Source: Owenia fusiformis (lineage: Eukaryota; Annelida; Polychaeta; Sabellida; Oweniidae). Taken from it: a DNA stretch of 64,000 bases. This document shows, in pieces, positions 24,479-38,412 of the stretch. Every line of letters begins with the position of its first letter. The stretch's first letter is position 1. The notes under the pieces were generated by a model. That model did no database searches and had not been told where the DNA came from. It was given only the letters and a program-made list of their open reading frames with translations. A program made the position numbers and the translations under genes. Where the stretch lies: contig CAIIXF020000011.1 of NCBI GenBank assembly GCA_903813345.2, forward strand, positions 8,902,842 to 8,966,841, given 5' to 3'.

Positions 24479-24817
24479 GTGCCATAAAAGTTAACAGGAA
24501 ACGACAAAACAGGAAGTGACAAAATATTTTGCATCTTTAGACATTTTTTGAACAAAGATAACAGAGTTCTGTTTTGACCTCTAGTCAATTCATCTAGTTC
24601 CAAATACCATTTACAGGTCCAGGATCACAATGTTCATGGTCAGAATGACCCTTAACATGATCATGATGAAATAACCTTTTAAGCCCTCTGAATGTGTGAC
24701 TGAAAAATAGTTAAAAGAAGGAGGTAGGAAAGGTCACTGAACAGAATCTTTCGAATTTTTCAGAAAATGTGCCCAATATATTGCTCTTAATGATACAATC
24801 TTTGAAATTTTAGACAA
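24479..24817. other. Unique spacer at the satellite orientation switch
   Basis: About 340 bp unrelated to the satellite separate a plus-oriented monomer (ends near GCGATTTAAGG) from minus-oriented monomers (begin ACAATTGCAATTTTGTGAGA). It contains no ORF or evident transposon end. It is the breakpoint of the head-to-head arrangement. Confidence 0.85.
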
Positions 24818-27800
24818 TTGCAATTTTGTGAGACGTTTACATATATATTTTGGAATATGCTCTTGAATGGATTTAATGAATAACGTTCCCGTTCGTGATA
24901 TATTTTATATCTAATACGTCTTAAATCTATGATGCAGTTTGTGCTCTGGAGGAAGTGTCAATTTTCGGACCAGTCGAACGTAATGCTGGTGGCAGCATGA
25001 TATTTGTTATTTAGTGAGATGTTTCAGGATACATTTTTACATTTGCCCTACCGAGGACTTGTTGATTTGTCATACTATTCATGAGATATTGAGTATCTAA
25101 TTTGTCATACAAGTCTGATTTACTTTGGGCTATGTACGGAATGTCAATTTTCGGACCAGCTGTACATCGCACTGGTAGCAGCGACTAGTTTGATATATTG
25201 TGAGACGTTTATGTTTATATTTTTACGTTTGCCAAAGGAGGGATGTATCGATTGACTTCTCTGTTAGGGGGATATATAATATCCAATTTGTCTTAAATCG
25301 CTTATGCAATTTGCGCTCTTGACGAAATGTCAATTTTCGGACCAGTCGTACGTCACACTGGTACATGCCAGTCCTTTGCAATTTTGTGAGACGTTTAAGT
25401 ATACATTTTGGAGTATGCTCCTGAATGGATTTAATGAATGATGTTCCCGTTCGTGATATATTTTATATCTAATTCGTCTTAAATCTATGATGCAGTTTGC
25501 GCTCTTGAGGAAATCTCAATTTTCGGACCAGTCGTACGTAACGCTGGTAGAAGCATGATATTTGTTATTTAGTGAGATATTTCAGGATACATTTTTACAT
25601 TTGCCCTACCGAGGACTTGTTGATTGGTCATTCTTTTCATGAGATATTGAGTATCTAATTTGTCATACAAGTCTGATTTACTTTGGACTATGTACGGAAT
25701 GTCAATTTTCGGACCAGCTGTACATCGCACTGGTAGCAGCGACTAGTTTGATATATTGTGAGACGTTTATGTATATATTTTTACGTTTGCCAAAGGAGGG
25801 ATGTATCGATTGCCTTTTCTGTTAGGGGGATATATAATATCCGATTCGTAATAAATCGCTTATGCAATTTGCGCTCTTGACGAAATGTCAATTTTCCGAA
25901 GAGTCGTACGTCACACTGGTACATGCCAGTCCTTTGCAATTTCGTGAGACGTTTAAGTATATATTTTGGAGTATGCTCTTGAATGGATTTAATGAATGAT
26001 GTTCCCGTTCGTGATATATTTTATATCTAATTCGTCTTAAATCTATGATGCAGTTTGTGCTCTGGAGGAAATGTAAATTGTCGGACCAGTCGTACGTAAC
26101 GCTGGTGGCAGCATGATATTTGTTGTTTAGTGAGATGTTTCAGGATACATTTTTACATTTGCCCTACCGAGGACTTGTTGATTGGTCATTCTATTCATGA
26201 GATATTGAGTATCTAATTTGTCATACAAGTCTGATTTACTTTGGGCTATGTACGGAATGTCAATTTTCTGACCAGCTGTACATCGCACTGGTAGCAGCGA
26301 CTAGTTTGATATATTGTGAGACGTTTATGTATATATTTTTACGTTTGCCAAAGGAGGGATGTATCGATTGACTTCTCTGTTAGGGGGATACATAATATCC
26401 AATTCGTCTTAAAACGCTCATGCAATTTGCGCTCTTGACGAAATGTCAATTTTCCGACCAGTCGTACGTCACACTGGTACATTCCAGTCCTTTGCAATTT
26501 TGTGAGACGTTTAAGGATATATTTTGGAGTATGTTCTTGAATGGATTTAATGAATGATGTTCCCGTTCGTGATATATTTTATATCTAATTCGTCTTAAAT
26601 CCATGATGCAGTTTGTGATCTGGAGGAAATGTCAATTTTCGGACCAGTCGTACGTAACGCTAGTGACAGCGTGATATTTGTTATTTAGTGAGATGTTTCA
26701 GGATACATTTTTACATTTGCCCTACCGAGGACTTGTTGATTGGTCATACTATGCATGAGATATTGCGTATCTAATTTGTCATACAAGTCTGATTTACTTT
26801 GGGCTATGTACGGAATGTCAATTTTCGGACCAGCTGTACATCGCACTGGTAGCAGCGACTAATTTGATATATTGTGAGACGTTTATGTATATATTTTTAC
26901 GTTTGCCAAAAGGAGGGATGTATCGATTGACTTCTCTGTTAGGGGATATATAATATCCAATTCGTCATAAATCGCTTATGCAATTTGCGCTCTTGACGAA
27001 ATGTCAATTTTCCGAAGAGTCGTACTTCACACTGGTACATGCCAGTCCTTTGCAATTTCGTGAGACGTTTAAGTATATATTTTGGAGTATGCTCTTGAAT
27101 GGATTTAATGAATGATGTTCCTGTTCGTGATATATTTTATATCTAATTCGTCTTAAATCTATGATGCAGTTTGTGCTCTAGAGGAAATGTCAATTGTCGG
27201 ACCAGTCGTACGTAACGCTGGTGGCAGCATGATATTTGTTATTTAGTAAGATGTTTCAAGATACATTTTTACATTTGCCCTACCGAGGACTTGTTGATTG
27301 GTCATTCTATTCATGAGATATTGAGTATCTAATTTGTCATACAAGTCTGATTTACTTTGGGCTATGTACAGAATGTCAATTTTCCGACCAGCTGTACATC
27401 GCACTGGTAGCAGCGACTAGTTTGATATATTGTGAGACGTTTATGTATATATTTTAATGTTTGTTAAAGGAGGGATGTATCGATTGACTTCTCTGTTAGG
27501 GGGATATATAATATCCAATTCGTCTTAAATCACTTAATATACAATTTGCGCTCTAGACGAAATGTCAATTTTCGGACCAGTCGTACGTAACGCTGGTGGC
27601 AGCATGATATTTGTTATTTTGTAAGATGTTACAGGATACATTTTTACATTTGCTCTACCGGGGACTTGTTGATTGGTCATTCTATTCGTTAGATATTGAG
27701 TATCTGATTTGTCAAACAAGTCTGATTTACTTTGGGCTATGTACGGAATGTCAATTTTCTGACCAGCTGTACATCGCACTGGTAGCTGCGACTAGTTTGA

Positions 27801-30800
27801 TATATTGTGAGACGTTTATGTATATATTTTTACATTTGCCAAAGGAGGGGTGTATCGATTGACTTCTTTGTTAGGGGGATATATAATATCCAATTCGTCT
27901 TAAATCGCTTACGCAATTTGCGTTCTTGACGAAATGTCAATTTTCCGAAGAGTCGTACGTCACACTGGTACATGCCAGTCCTTTGCAATTTTGTGAGACG
28001 TTTAAGTATATATCTTGGAGTATGCTCTTTAATGGATTTAATGAATGATGTTCCCGTTCGTGATATATTTTATATCTAATTCGTCTTAAATCTATGATGC
28101 AGTTTGTGCTCTGGTTGAAATGTTAATTTTCGGACCAGTCGTACGTAAAGCTGGTGACAGCATGATATTTGTTATTTAGTGAGATGTTTCAGGATACATT
28201 TTGACATTTGCCCTACCGAGGACGTGTTGACTGGTCATACTATTCATGAGATTTTGAGTATCTAATTTGTCATACAAGTCTGATTTACTTTGGGCTATGT
28301 ACGGAATGTCAATTTTCGGACCAGCTGTACATCGCACTGGTAGCAGCGACTAGTTTGATATATTGTGAGACGTTAATGTATATATTTTTACGCTTGTCAA
28401 AGGAGGGATGTATCGATTGACTTCTCTGTTAGGGGGATACATTATATCCAATTCGTCTTAAATCGCTCATGCAATTTGCTCTCTTGACGAAATGTCAATT
28501 TTTTGACCAGTCGTACGTCACACTGGTACATTCCAGTCCTTTTGAAATTTTGTGAGACGTTTAAGGATATATTTTGGAGTATGCTCTTGAATGGATTTAA
28601 TGAATGATGTTCCCGTTCGTGATATATTTTATATCTAATTCGTCTTAAATCTATGATGCAGTTTGTGCTCTGGAGGAAATGTCAATTTTTGGACCAGTCG
28701 TACGTAATGCTAGTGACAGCATGATATTTGTTATTTAGTGAGATGTTTCAGGATACATTTTGACATTTGCCCTACCGAGGACTTGTTGATTGGTCATACT
28801 ATTCATGAGATATTGAGTATCTAATTCGTCATACAAGTCTGATTTACTTTGGGCTATGTACGAAATGTCAATTTTCGGACCAGCTGTACATCGCACTGGT
28901 AGCAGCGACTAATTTGATATATTGTGAGACGTTTATGTATATATTTTTACGTTTGCCAAAGGAGGGATGTATCGATTGACTTCTCTGTTAGGGGGATATA
29001 TAATATTCAATTTGTCTTAAATCGCTTATGCATTTTTCGCTCTTGACGAAATGTCAATTTCCCGACCAGTCGTACGTCACACTGGTACATACCGGTCCTT
29101 TGCAATTTTGTGAGACGTTTAAGTATATATTTTGGAGTATGCTGTTGAATGGATTTAATGAATGATGTTCCCGTTCGTGATATATTTTATATCTAATTCG
29201 TCTTCAATATATGATGCAGTTTGTGCTCTGGAGGAAATGTCAATTTTCGGACCAGTCGTACGTAACGCTGGTGACAGCATGATATTTGTTATTTAGTGAG
29301 ATGTTTCAAGATACATTTTGACATTTGCCCTACCGAGGACTTGTTGATTGGTCATACTATTCATGAGATATTGAGTATCTAATTTGTCATACAAGTCTGA
29401 TTTACTTTGGGCCATGTACGGAATGTCAATTAACGGACCAGCTGTACATCACACTGGTAGCAGCGACTGATTTGATATATTGTGAGACGTTTAAGTATAT
29501 ATTTTTACGTTTGCCAAAGGAGGGATTTATCGATTGACTTCTCTGTTAGGGGGATATATAATATCCAATTCGTCTCAAATCGTTTATGCAATTTGCGCTC
29601 TTGACGAAATGTCAATTTTCAGACCAGTCGTACGTCACACTGGTACATGCCAGTCCTTTGCAATTTTGTGAGACGTTTAAGGATATATTTTGGAGTATGA
29701 TCTTGAATGGATTTAATGAATGATGTTCCCGTTCGTGATATATTTTATATCTAATTCGTCTTAAATCTATGATGCAGTTTGTGCTCTGGAGGAAATGTCA
29801 ATTTTCGGACCAGTCGTACGTAACGCTGGTGACAGCATGATATTTGTTATTTAATGAGATGTTTCAGGATACATTTTGACATTTGCCCTACCGAGGACTT
29901 GTTGATTGGTCATACTATTCATGAGATATTGAGTATATAATTTGTCATACAAGTCTGATTTACTTTGGGCTATGTACGGAATGTCAATTTTCGGACCAGC
30001 TGTACATCACACTGATAGCAGCGACTATTTTGATATATTGTGAGACGTTTATGTATATATTTTTACGTTTGCCAAAGGAGGGATGTATCGATTGACTTCT
30101 CTGTTAGGGGGATATATAATATCCAATTCGTCTCAAATCGTTTATGCAATTTTCACTCTTGACGAAATGTCAATTTTCCGACAAGTCGTACGTCACACTG
30201 GTACATTCCAGTCCTTTGCAATTTTGTGAGACGTTTAAGGATATATTTTGGAGTATGCTCTTGAATGGATTTAATGAATGATGTTCCCGTTCGTGATATA
30301 TTTTATATCTAATTCGTCTTAAATCTATGATGCAGTTTGTGATCTGGAGGAAATGACAATTTTCGGACCAGTCGTACTTAACGCTAGTGACAGCATGATA
30401 TTTGTTATTTAGTGAGATGTTTCAGGATACATTTTGACATTTGCCCTACCGAGGACTTGTTGATTGGTCATACTGTTCATGAGATATTGCGTATCTAATT
30501 TGTCATACAAGTCTGATTTACTTTGGGCTATGTACGGAATGTCAATTTTCGGTCCAGCTGTACATCGCACTGGTAGCAGCGACTAATTTGATATGTTGTG
30601 AGACGTTTGTGTATATATTTTTACGTTTGCCAAATGAGGGATGTATCGATTGACTTCTCTGTTATGGGGATATATAATATTCAATTTGTCTTAAATCGCT
30701 TATGCATGATATTTGTTATTTAGAGAGATGTTTAAGGATACATTTTGACATTTGCCCTACCGAGGACTTGTTGATTGGTCATACTATTCATGAGATATTG

Positions 30801-33800
30801 AGTATCTTATTTGTCATACAAGTCTGATTTACTTTGGGCTATGTACGGAATGTCAATTTTCCGACCAGCTGTACATCGCACTGGTAGCAGCGACTAGTTT
30901 GATATATTGTGAGACGTTTATGTATATATTTTAATGTTTGTCAAAGGAGGGATGTATCGATTGACTTCTCTGTTAGGGGGATATAAGTATCCAATCCGTC
31001 TTAAATCACTTAATATACAATTTGCGCTCTAGACGAAATGTCAATTTTCCGACCAGTCGTACGTCACACTGCTACATGCCATTATTTTGCAATTTTATGA
31101 GACGTTTAAGTATATATTTTGGAGTATGCTCTTGAATGGATTTAATGAATGATGTTACCGTTGGTGATACATTTTATATCTAATTCGTCTTAAATCTATG
31201 ATGCAGTTTGTGCTCTGGAGGAAATGTCAATTTTCGGACCAGTCGTACGTAACGCTGGTGGCAGCATGATATTTGTTATTTTGTAAGATGTTACACGATA
31301 CATTTTTACATTTGCCCTACCGAGGACTTGTTGATTGGTCATTCTATTCGTGAAATATTGAGTATCTAATTTGTCATACAAGTCTGATTTACTTTGGGCC
31401 ATGTACGGAATGTCAATTTTCGGACCAGCTGTACATCGCACTGGTAGCAGCGACTAATTTGATATATTGTGAGACGTTTATGTATATATTTTTACGTTTG
31501 CCAAAGGAGGGATGTATCGATTGACTTCTCTGTTAGGGGGATATATAATATCCAATTCGTCTTGAATCGCTTATGTAATTTGCGCTCTTGACGAAATGTC
31601 AATTTTCCGACCAGTCGTACATCACACTTTTATATGCCAGTCCTTTGCAATTTTGTGAGACGTTTAGGTATATACTTTTGAGTATGCTCTGTAATGGATT
31701 TAATGAATGATGTTCCCGTTCGTGATATGTTTTATATCTAATTCGTCTTGAATTTATGAAGCAGTTTGTGCTCTTGAGAAAATGTCTATTTTCGGACCAG
31801 TCGTACGTAACACTGGTGGCAGCATGATATTTGTCATTTAGTGAGATGTTTCAGGATACATTTTGATATTTTCCCTACCGAAGACGTGTTGTTTGGCCAT
31901 ACTATTCATGAGATATTGAGTATCTAATTTGTCATACAAGTCTGATTTATTTTGGCCTATGTACGGAATGTCAATTTTCGGACCAGCTGTACATCGCACT
32001 GGTAGCAGCGACTAGTTTGCTATATTGTGAGACGTTAATGCATATATTTTTACGTTTGCCAAGGGAGGGATGTATCTATTGATTTCTCTGTTAGGGGGAT
32101 ATATAATATCAAATTCGTCTTAAATCGCTTATGCAATTTGCGCTCTTGACAAAATATCAATTTTCCGACCAGTCGTACGTCACACTGGTACATGCCAGTC
32201 CTTTGCAATTTTGTGAGATGTTTAAGTATATATCTTGGAGTATGCTCTTGAATGGATTTAATAAATGATGTTCCCGTTCGTGATATAATTTATATCTAAT
32301 TCGTCTTAAATCTATGATGCAGTTTGTGCTCTGGAGGAAATGTCAATTTTCGGACAAGTCGTACGTAACGCTGGTGACAGCATGATATTTGTTATTTAGT
32401 GAGATGTTTCAGGATACATTTTGACATTTGCCCTACCGAGGACTTGTTGATTGGTCATTCTATTCATGAGATATTGAGTATCTAATTCGTCATACAAGTC
32501 TTATTTACTTTGGGCTATGTACGGAATGTCAATTTTCGGACCAGCTGTACATCGCACTGGTTGCAGCGACTAGTTTGATATATTGTGAGACGTTTAGGTA
32601 TATGTTTTTACGTTTGCCAAAGGAGGGATGAATCGATTGACTTCTCTGTTAAGAGGATATATAATATCCAAGTTGTCTTAAATCGCTTATGCAATTTGTG
32701 CTCTTGACAAAATGTCAATTTTTCGACCAGTTGTACGTCACACTGTTACATGCCAGTCTTTTGCAATTTTGTGAGACGTTTAAGTATATATTTTGGGGTA
32801 TGCTCTTGAATGGATTTAATGAATGATGTTCCCGTTCGTGATATATTTTATATCTAATTCGTCTTAAATCTATGATGCAGTTTGTGCTCTGGAGGAAATG
32901 TCAATTTTTCGGACCAGTCGTACGTAACGCTGGTGGCAGCAGGATATTTGTTATTTAGTGAGATGTTTCAGGATACATTTTTACATTTTTCCTACCGAGG
33001 ACTTGTTGATTGGTCATTCTATTCATGATATATTGAGTATCTTATTTGTCATACAAGTCTGATTTACTTTGGGCTATGTACGGAATGTCAATTTTCGGAC
33101 CAGCTGTACATCGCACTGGTAGCAGTGACTAGTTTGATATATTGTGAGACGTTTATGTATATATTTTTACGTTTGCCAAAGGAGGGATGTATCGATTGAC
33201 TTCTCTGTTAGGGGGATATATAATATCCAATTCGTCCTAAATCGCTTATGCAATTTGCGCTCTTGACGAAATGTCAATTTTCCGACCAGTCGTACGTCAC
33301 ACTGTTACATGCCAGTCCTTTGCAATTTTGAGAGACATTTAATTATATATTTTGGAGTATGCTCTTGAATGGATTTAATGAATGATGTTCCCGTTCGTGA
33401 TATATTTTATATCTAATTCGTCTTAAATCTATGATGCAGTTTGTGCTCTGGAGGTAATGTCAATTTTCGGACCAGTCGTACGTAACGCTGGTGACAGCAT
33501 GATATTTGTTATTTAGTGAGATGTTTCAGGATAAATTTTGACATTTGCCCTACCGAGGACTTGTTGATTGGTCATACTATTCATGAGACATTGAGTATCT
33601 TATTTGTCATACAAGTCTGATTTATTTTGGCCTATGTACGGAATGTCAATTTTCGGACCAGCTGTACATCGCACTGGTAGCAGCGACTAGTTTGCTATAT
33701 TGTGAGACGTTAATGCATATATTTTTACGTTTGCCAAGGGAGGGATGTATATATTGACTTCTCTGTTAGGGGGATATATAATATCAAATTCGTCTTAAAT

Positions 33801-36800
33801 CGCTTATGCAATTTGCGCTCTTGACAAAATATCAATTTTCCGACCAGTCGTACGTGACACTGGTACATGCCAGTCCTTTGCAATTTTGTGAGACGTTTAA
33901 GTATATATCTTGGAGTATGCTCTTGAATGGATTTAATAAATGGTGTTCCCGTTCGTGATATAATTTATATCTAATTCGTCTTAAATCTATGATACAGTTT
34001 GTGCTCTGGAGGAAATGTCAATTTTCGGACCAGTCGTACGTAACGCTGGTGGCAGCATGATATTTGTTATTTAATGAGATGTTTCAGGATACATTTTTAC
34101 ATTTGCCCTACCAAGGACTTGTTGATTGGTCATTCTATTCATGAGATATTGAGTATCTAATTTGTCATACAAGTCTGATTTACTTTGGGCTATGTACGGA
34201 ATGTCAATTTTCTGACCAGCTGTACATCGCACTGGTAGCAGCGACTAGTTTGATATATTGTGAGACGTTTATGTATATATTTTTACGTTTGCCAAAGGAG
34301 GGATGTATCGATTGACTTCTCTGTTAGGGGGATATATAATATCCAATTCGTCCTAAATCGCTTATGCAATTTGCGCTCTTGACAAAATGTCAATTTTCTG
34401 ACCAGTCGTACGTCACACTGTTACATGCCAGTCCTTTGCAATTTTGTGAGACGTTTAAGTATATATTTTGGAGTATGCTCTTGAGTGGATTTAATGAATG
34501 ATATTCCCATTCGTGATATATTTTATATTTAATTCGGCTTAAATCTATGATGCAGTTAGTGCTCTGGAGGAAATGTCAATTTTCGGACCAGTCGTACGTA
34601 ACGGTGGTGACAGCATGATATTTGTTATTTAGTAAGATGTTTCAGGATACATTTTGACATTTTCCCTACCGAGGACTTGTTGATTGGTCATTCTATTCAT
34701 GTTATATTGAGTATCTTATTTGTCATACAAGTCTGATTTACTTTTGGCTATGTACGGAATGTCAATTTTCGGACCAGCTGTACATCGCACTGGTAGCAGT
34801 GACTAGTTTGATATATTGTGAGACGTTTATGTATATATTTTTATGTTTGCGAAAGGAGGGATGTATCGATTAACTTCTCTGTTAGGGGGATATATGATAT
34901 CAAATTCGTCTCAAATCGCTTATGCATTTTTCGCTCTTGACGAAATGTCAATTTCCTGACCAGTCGTACGTCACACTGGTAAATGCCAGTCCTTTGCAAT
35001 TTGTGAGACGTTTAAGTATATATATTGGAGTATGCTGTTGAATGGATTTAATGAATGATGTTCCCGTTCGTGATATATTTTATATCTAATTCGTCTTAAA
35101 TCTATGATGCAGTTTGTGCTCTGGAGGAAATGTCAATTTTCGGACCAGTCGTACGTAACTCTGGTGACAGCATGATATTTGTTATTTAGTGAGATGTTTC
35201 AGGATACATTTTGACATTTGCTCTACCGAGGACTTGTTGATTGGTCGTTCTATTCATGAGATATTGAGTATCTAATTCGTCATACAAGTCTGACTTACTT
35301 TGGGCTATGTACGGAATGTCAATTTTCGGACCAGCTGTACATCGCACTGGTAGCAGCGACTAGTTTGATATATTGTGAGACGTTTATGTATATATTTTTA
35401 CGTTTGCGAAAGGAGGGATGTATCGATTGACTTCTCTGTTAGGGGGATATATGATATCAAATTCGTCTCAAATCGCTTATGCAATTTGCGTTCTTGACGA
35501 AATGCCAATTTTCCGAAGAGTCGTACGTCACACTGGTACATGCCAGTCCTTTGCAATTTTGTGAGACGTTTAAGTATATATTTTGAAGTATGGTCTTGAA
35601 TGGATTTAATGAATGATGTTCCCGTTCGTGATATATTTTATATCTAGTTCGTCTTAAATGTATGATGCAGTTTGTGCTCTGGAGGAAATGTCAATTTTCG
35701 GACCAGTCGTACGTAACGCTGGTGACAGCATGATATTTGTTATTTAGTGAGATGTTTCAGGATACATTTTGACATTTGCCCTACCGAGGACTTGTTGATT
35801 GGTCGTTCTATTCATGAGATATTAAGTATCTAATTCGTCATACAAGTCTGATTTACTTTGGGCTATGTACGGAATGTCAATTTTCGGACCAGCTGTACAT
35901 CGCACTGGTAGCAGCGAGTAGTTTGATATATTGTGAGGACCAGTCGTACGTAACGCTGGTGGCAGCATGATATTTGTTATTTAGTGAGATGTTTCAGGAT
36001 ACATTTTTACATTTGCCCTACCGAGGACTTGTTGATTGGTCATTCTATTCATGAGATATTGAGTATCTAATTTGTCATACAAGTCTTATTTACTTTGGGC
36101 TATGTACGGAATGTCAATTTTCTGACCAGCTGTACATCTCACTGGTAGCAGCGACTAGTTTGATATATTGTGAGAGGTTTATGTATATATTTTTACGTTT
36201 GCCAAATGAGGGATGTATCGATTGACTTCTCTGTTAGGGGGATATATAATATCCAATTCGTCTTAAATCGCTTATGCAATTTGCGCTCTTGACGAAATGT
36301 CAATTTTCCGAAGAGTCGTACGTCATACTGGTACATGCCAGTCCTTTGCAATTTTGTGAGACGTTTAAGTATATACTTTGAAGTATGCTCTTGAATGGAT
36401 TTAATGAATGATGTTCCCATTCTTGATATATTTTATATCTAATTCGTCTTAAATCTATGATGCAGTTTGTGCTCTGGAGGAAATGTCAATTTTCGGACCA
36501 GTCGTACGTAACGGTGGTGACAGCATGATATTTGTTATTTAGTAAGATGTTTCAGGATACATTTTGACATTTTACCTACCGAGGACTTGTTGATTGGTCA
36601 TTCTATTCATGATATATTGAGTATCTTATTTGTCATACAAGTCTGATTTACTTTGGGCTATGTACGGAATGTCAATTTTCGGACCAGCTGTACATCGCAC
36701 TGGTAGCAGTGACTAGTTTGATATATTGTGAGACGTTTATGCATATATTTTTACGTTTGCCAAAGAAGGGATGTATCGATTGACTTCTCTGTTAGGGGGA

Positions 36801-37912
36801 TATATAATATCCAGTTCGTCCTAAATCGCTTATGCAATTTGCGCTCTTGACGAAATGTCAATTTTCTGACCAGTCGTACGTCACACTGTTACATGCCAGT
36901 CCTTTGCAATTTTGTGAGACGTTTAAGTATATATTTTGGAGTATGCTCTTGAATGGATTAAATGAATGATGTTCCCGTTCGTGATATATTTTAAATCTAA
37001 TTCGTCTTAAATCTATGATGCAGTTTGTGCTCTGGATGAAATGTCAATTTTCGGACCAGTCGTACGTAACGCTGGTGACAGCATGATATTTGTTATTTAG
37101 TGAGATGTTTCATGATACATTTTGACATTTGCCCTACCGAGGACTTGTTGATTGGTCGTTCTATTCATGAGATATTGAGTATCTAATTCGTCATACAAGT
37201 CTGATTTACTTTGGGCTATGTACGGAATGTCAATTTTCGGACCAGCTGTACATCGCACTGGTAGCAGCGACTAGTTTGATATATTGTGAGACGTTTATGT
37301 ATATATTTTTATGTTTGCGAAAGGAGGGATGTATCGATTGACTTCTCTGTTAGGGGGATATATGATATCCAATTCGTCTCAAATCGCTTATGCAATTTGC
37401 GTTCTTGACGAAATGCCAATTCTCCGAAGAGTCGTACGTCACACTGGTACATGCCAGTCCTTTGCAATTTTGTGAGACGTTTAAGTATATATTTTGAAGT
37501 ATGCTCTTGAATGGATTTAATGAATGATGTTCCCATTCGTGATATATTTTATATCTAATTCGTCTTAAATCTATGATGCAGTTTGTGCTCTGGAGGAAAT
37601 GTCAATTTTTGGACCAGTCGTACGTAACGGTGGTGACAGCATGATATTTGTTATTTAGTGAGATGTTTCAAGATACATTTTGACATTTGCTCTACCGAGG
37701 ACTTGTTGATTGGTCGTTCTATTCATGAGATATTGAGTATCTAATTCGTCATACAAGTCTGATTTACTTTGGGCTATGTACGGAATGTCAATTTTCGGAC
37801 CAGCTGTACATCGCACTAGTAGCAGCGACTAGTTTGATATATTGTGAGACGTTTATGTATATATTTTTACGTTTGCGAAAGGAGGGATGTATCGGTTGAC
37901 TTCTCCGTTAGG
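24818..37912 (-). repeat. Homogenised satellite: 558-bp higher-order repeat of three 186-bp monomers
   Basis: The reverse complement of the left satellite family. Anchoring on GCATGATATTTG gives positions 24995, 25553, 26111, 26669, 27228, 27602, 28160, 28719, 29277, 29835, 30393, 30704, 31264, 31822, 32380, 32939, 33497, 34055, 34613, 35170, 35728, 35965, 36523, 37081 and 37639. Steps are 557-560 except three short ones (374, 311, 237). The three monomers differ in body but share AATGTCAATTTTCGGACCAG or close variants. The array runs directly into the assembly gap, so its true length is unknown. All ORFs inside it, on either strand, are by-products. Confidence 0.97.
27570..27586 (+). promoter_or_regulatory. 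CENP-B-box-like motif (example copy)
   Basis: TTTCGGACCAGTCGTAC compared with NTTCGNNNNANNCGGGN matches 7 of the 9 fixed positions (TTCG, A, CG), failing at the final GG. The same 17-mer recurs about once per 558-bp repeat, at the monomer 3/1 junction. Monomer 2 has TTCC and monomer 1 has GCTG in place of GTCG. Confidence 0.4.
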
Positions 37913-38412
37913 NNNNNNNNNNNNNNNNNNNNNNNNNNNNNNNNNNNNNNNNNNNNNNNNNNNNNNNNNNNNNNNNNNNNNNNNNNNNNNNNNNNNNNNN
38001 NNNNNNNNNNNNNNNNNNNNNNNNNNNNNNNNNNNNNNNNNNNNNNNNNNNNNNNNNNNNNNNNNNNNNNNNNNNNNNNNNNNNNNNNNNNNNNNNNNNN
38101 NNNNNNNNNNNNNNNNNNNNNNNNNNNNNNNNNNNNNNNNNNNNNNNNNNNNNNNNNNNNNNNNNNNNNNNNNNNNNNNNNNNNNNNNNNNNNNNNNNNN
38201 NNNNNNNNNNNNNNNNNNNNNNNNNNNNNNNNNNNNNNNNNNNNNNNNNNNNNNNNNNNNNNNNNNNNNNNNNNNNNNNNNNNNNNNNNNNNNNNNNNNN
38301 NNNNNNNNNNNNNNNNNNNNNNNNNNNNNNNNNNNNNNNNNNNNNNNNNNNNNNNNNNNNNNNNNNNNNNNNNNNNNNNNNNNNNNNNNNNNNNNNNNNN
38401 NNNNNNNNNNNN
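37913..38412. other. Assembly gap (500 N)
   Basis: Exactly 500 N, a conventional placeholder for unknown length. It follows the satellite immediately, so collapsed or missing satellite is the likely cause. Predicted ORFs through the N run are meaningless. Confidence 1.

Noticed and set aside
27534-37536. 75-83-codon ORFs on either strand (27534, 27611, 31196, 36193, 37309)
   Set aside because: They recur with the satellite monomers and have the same disrupted composition. They are satellite by-products.
24818-37912. Telomere-like GTTAGGGGGA word in monomer 2
   Set aside because: Only one short G-rich word per 558 bp, with no TTAGGG tandem run. Not telomeric.
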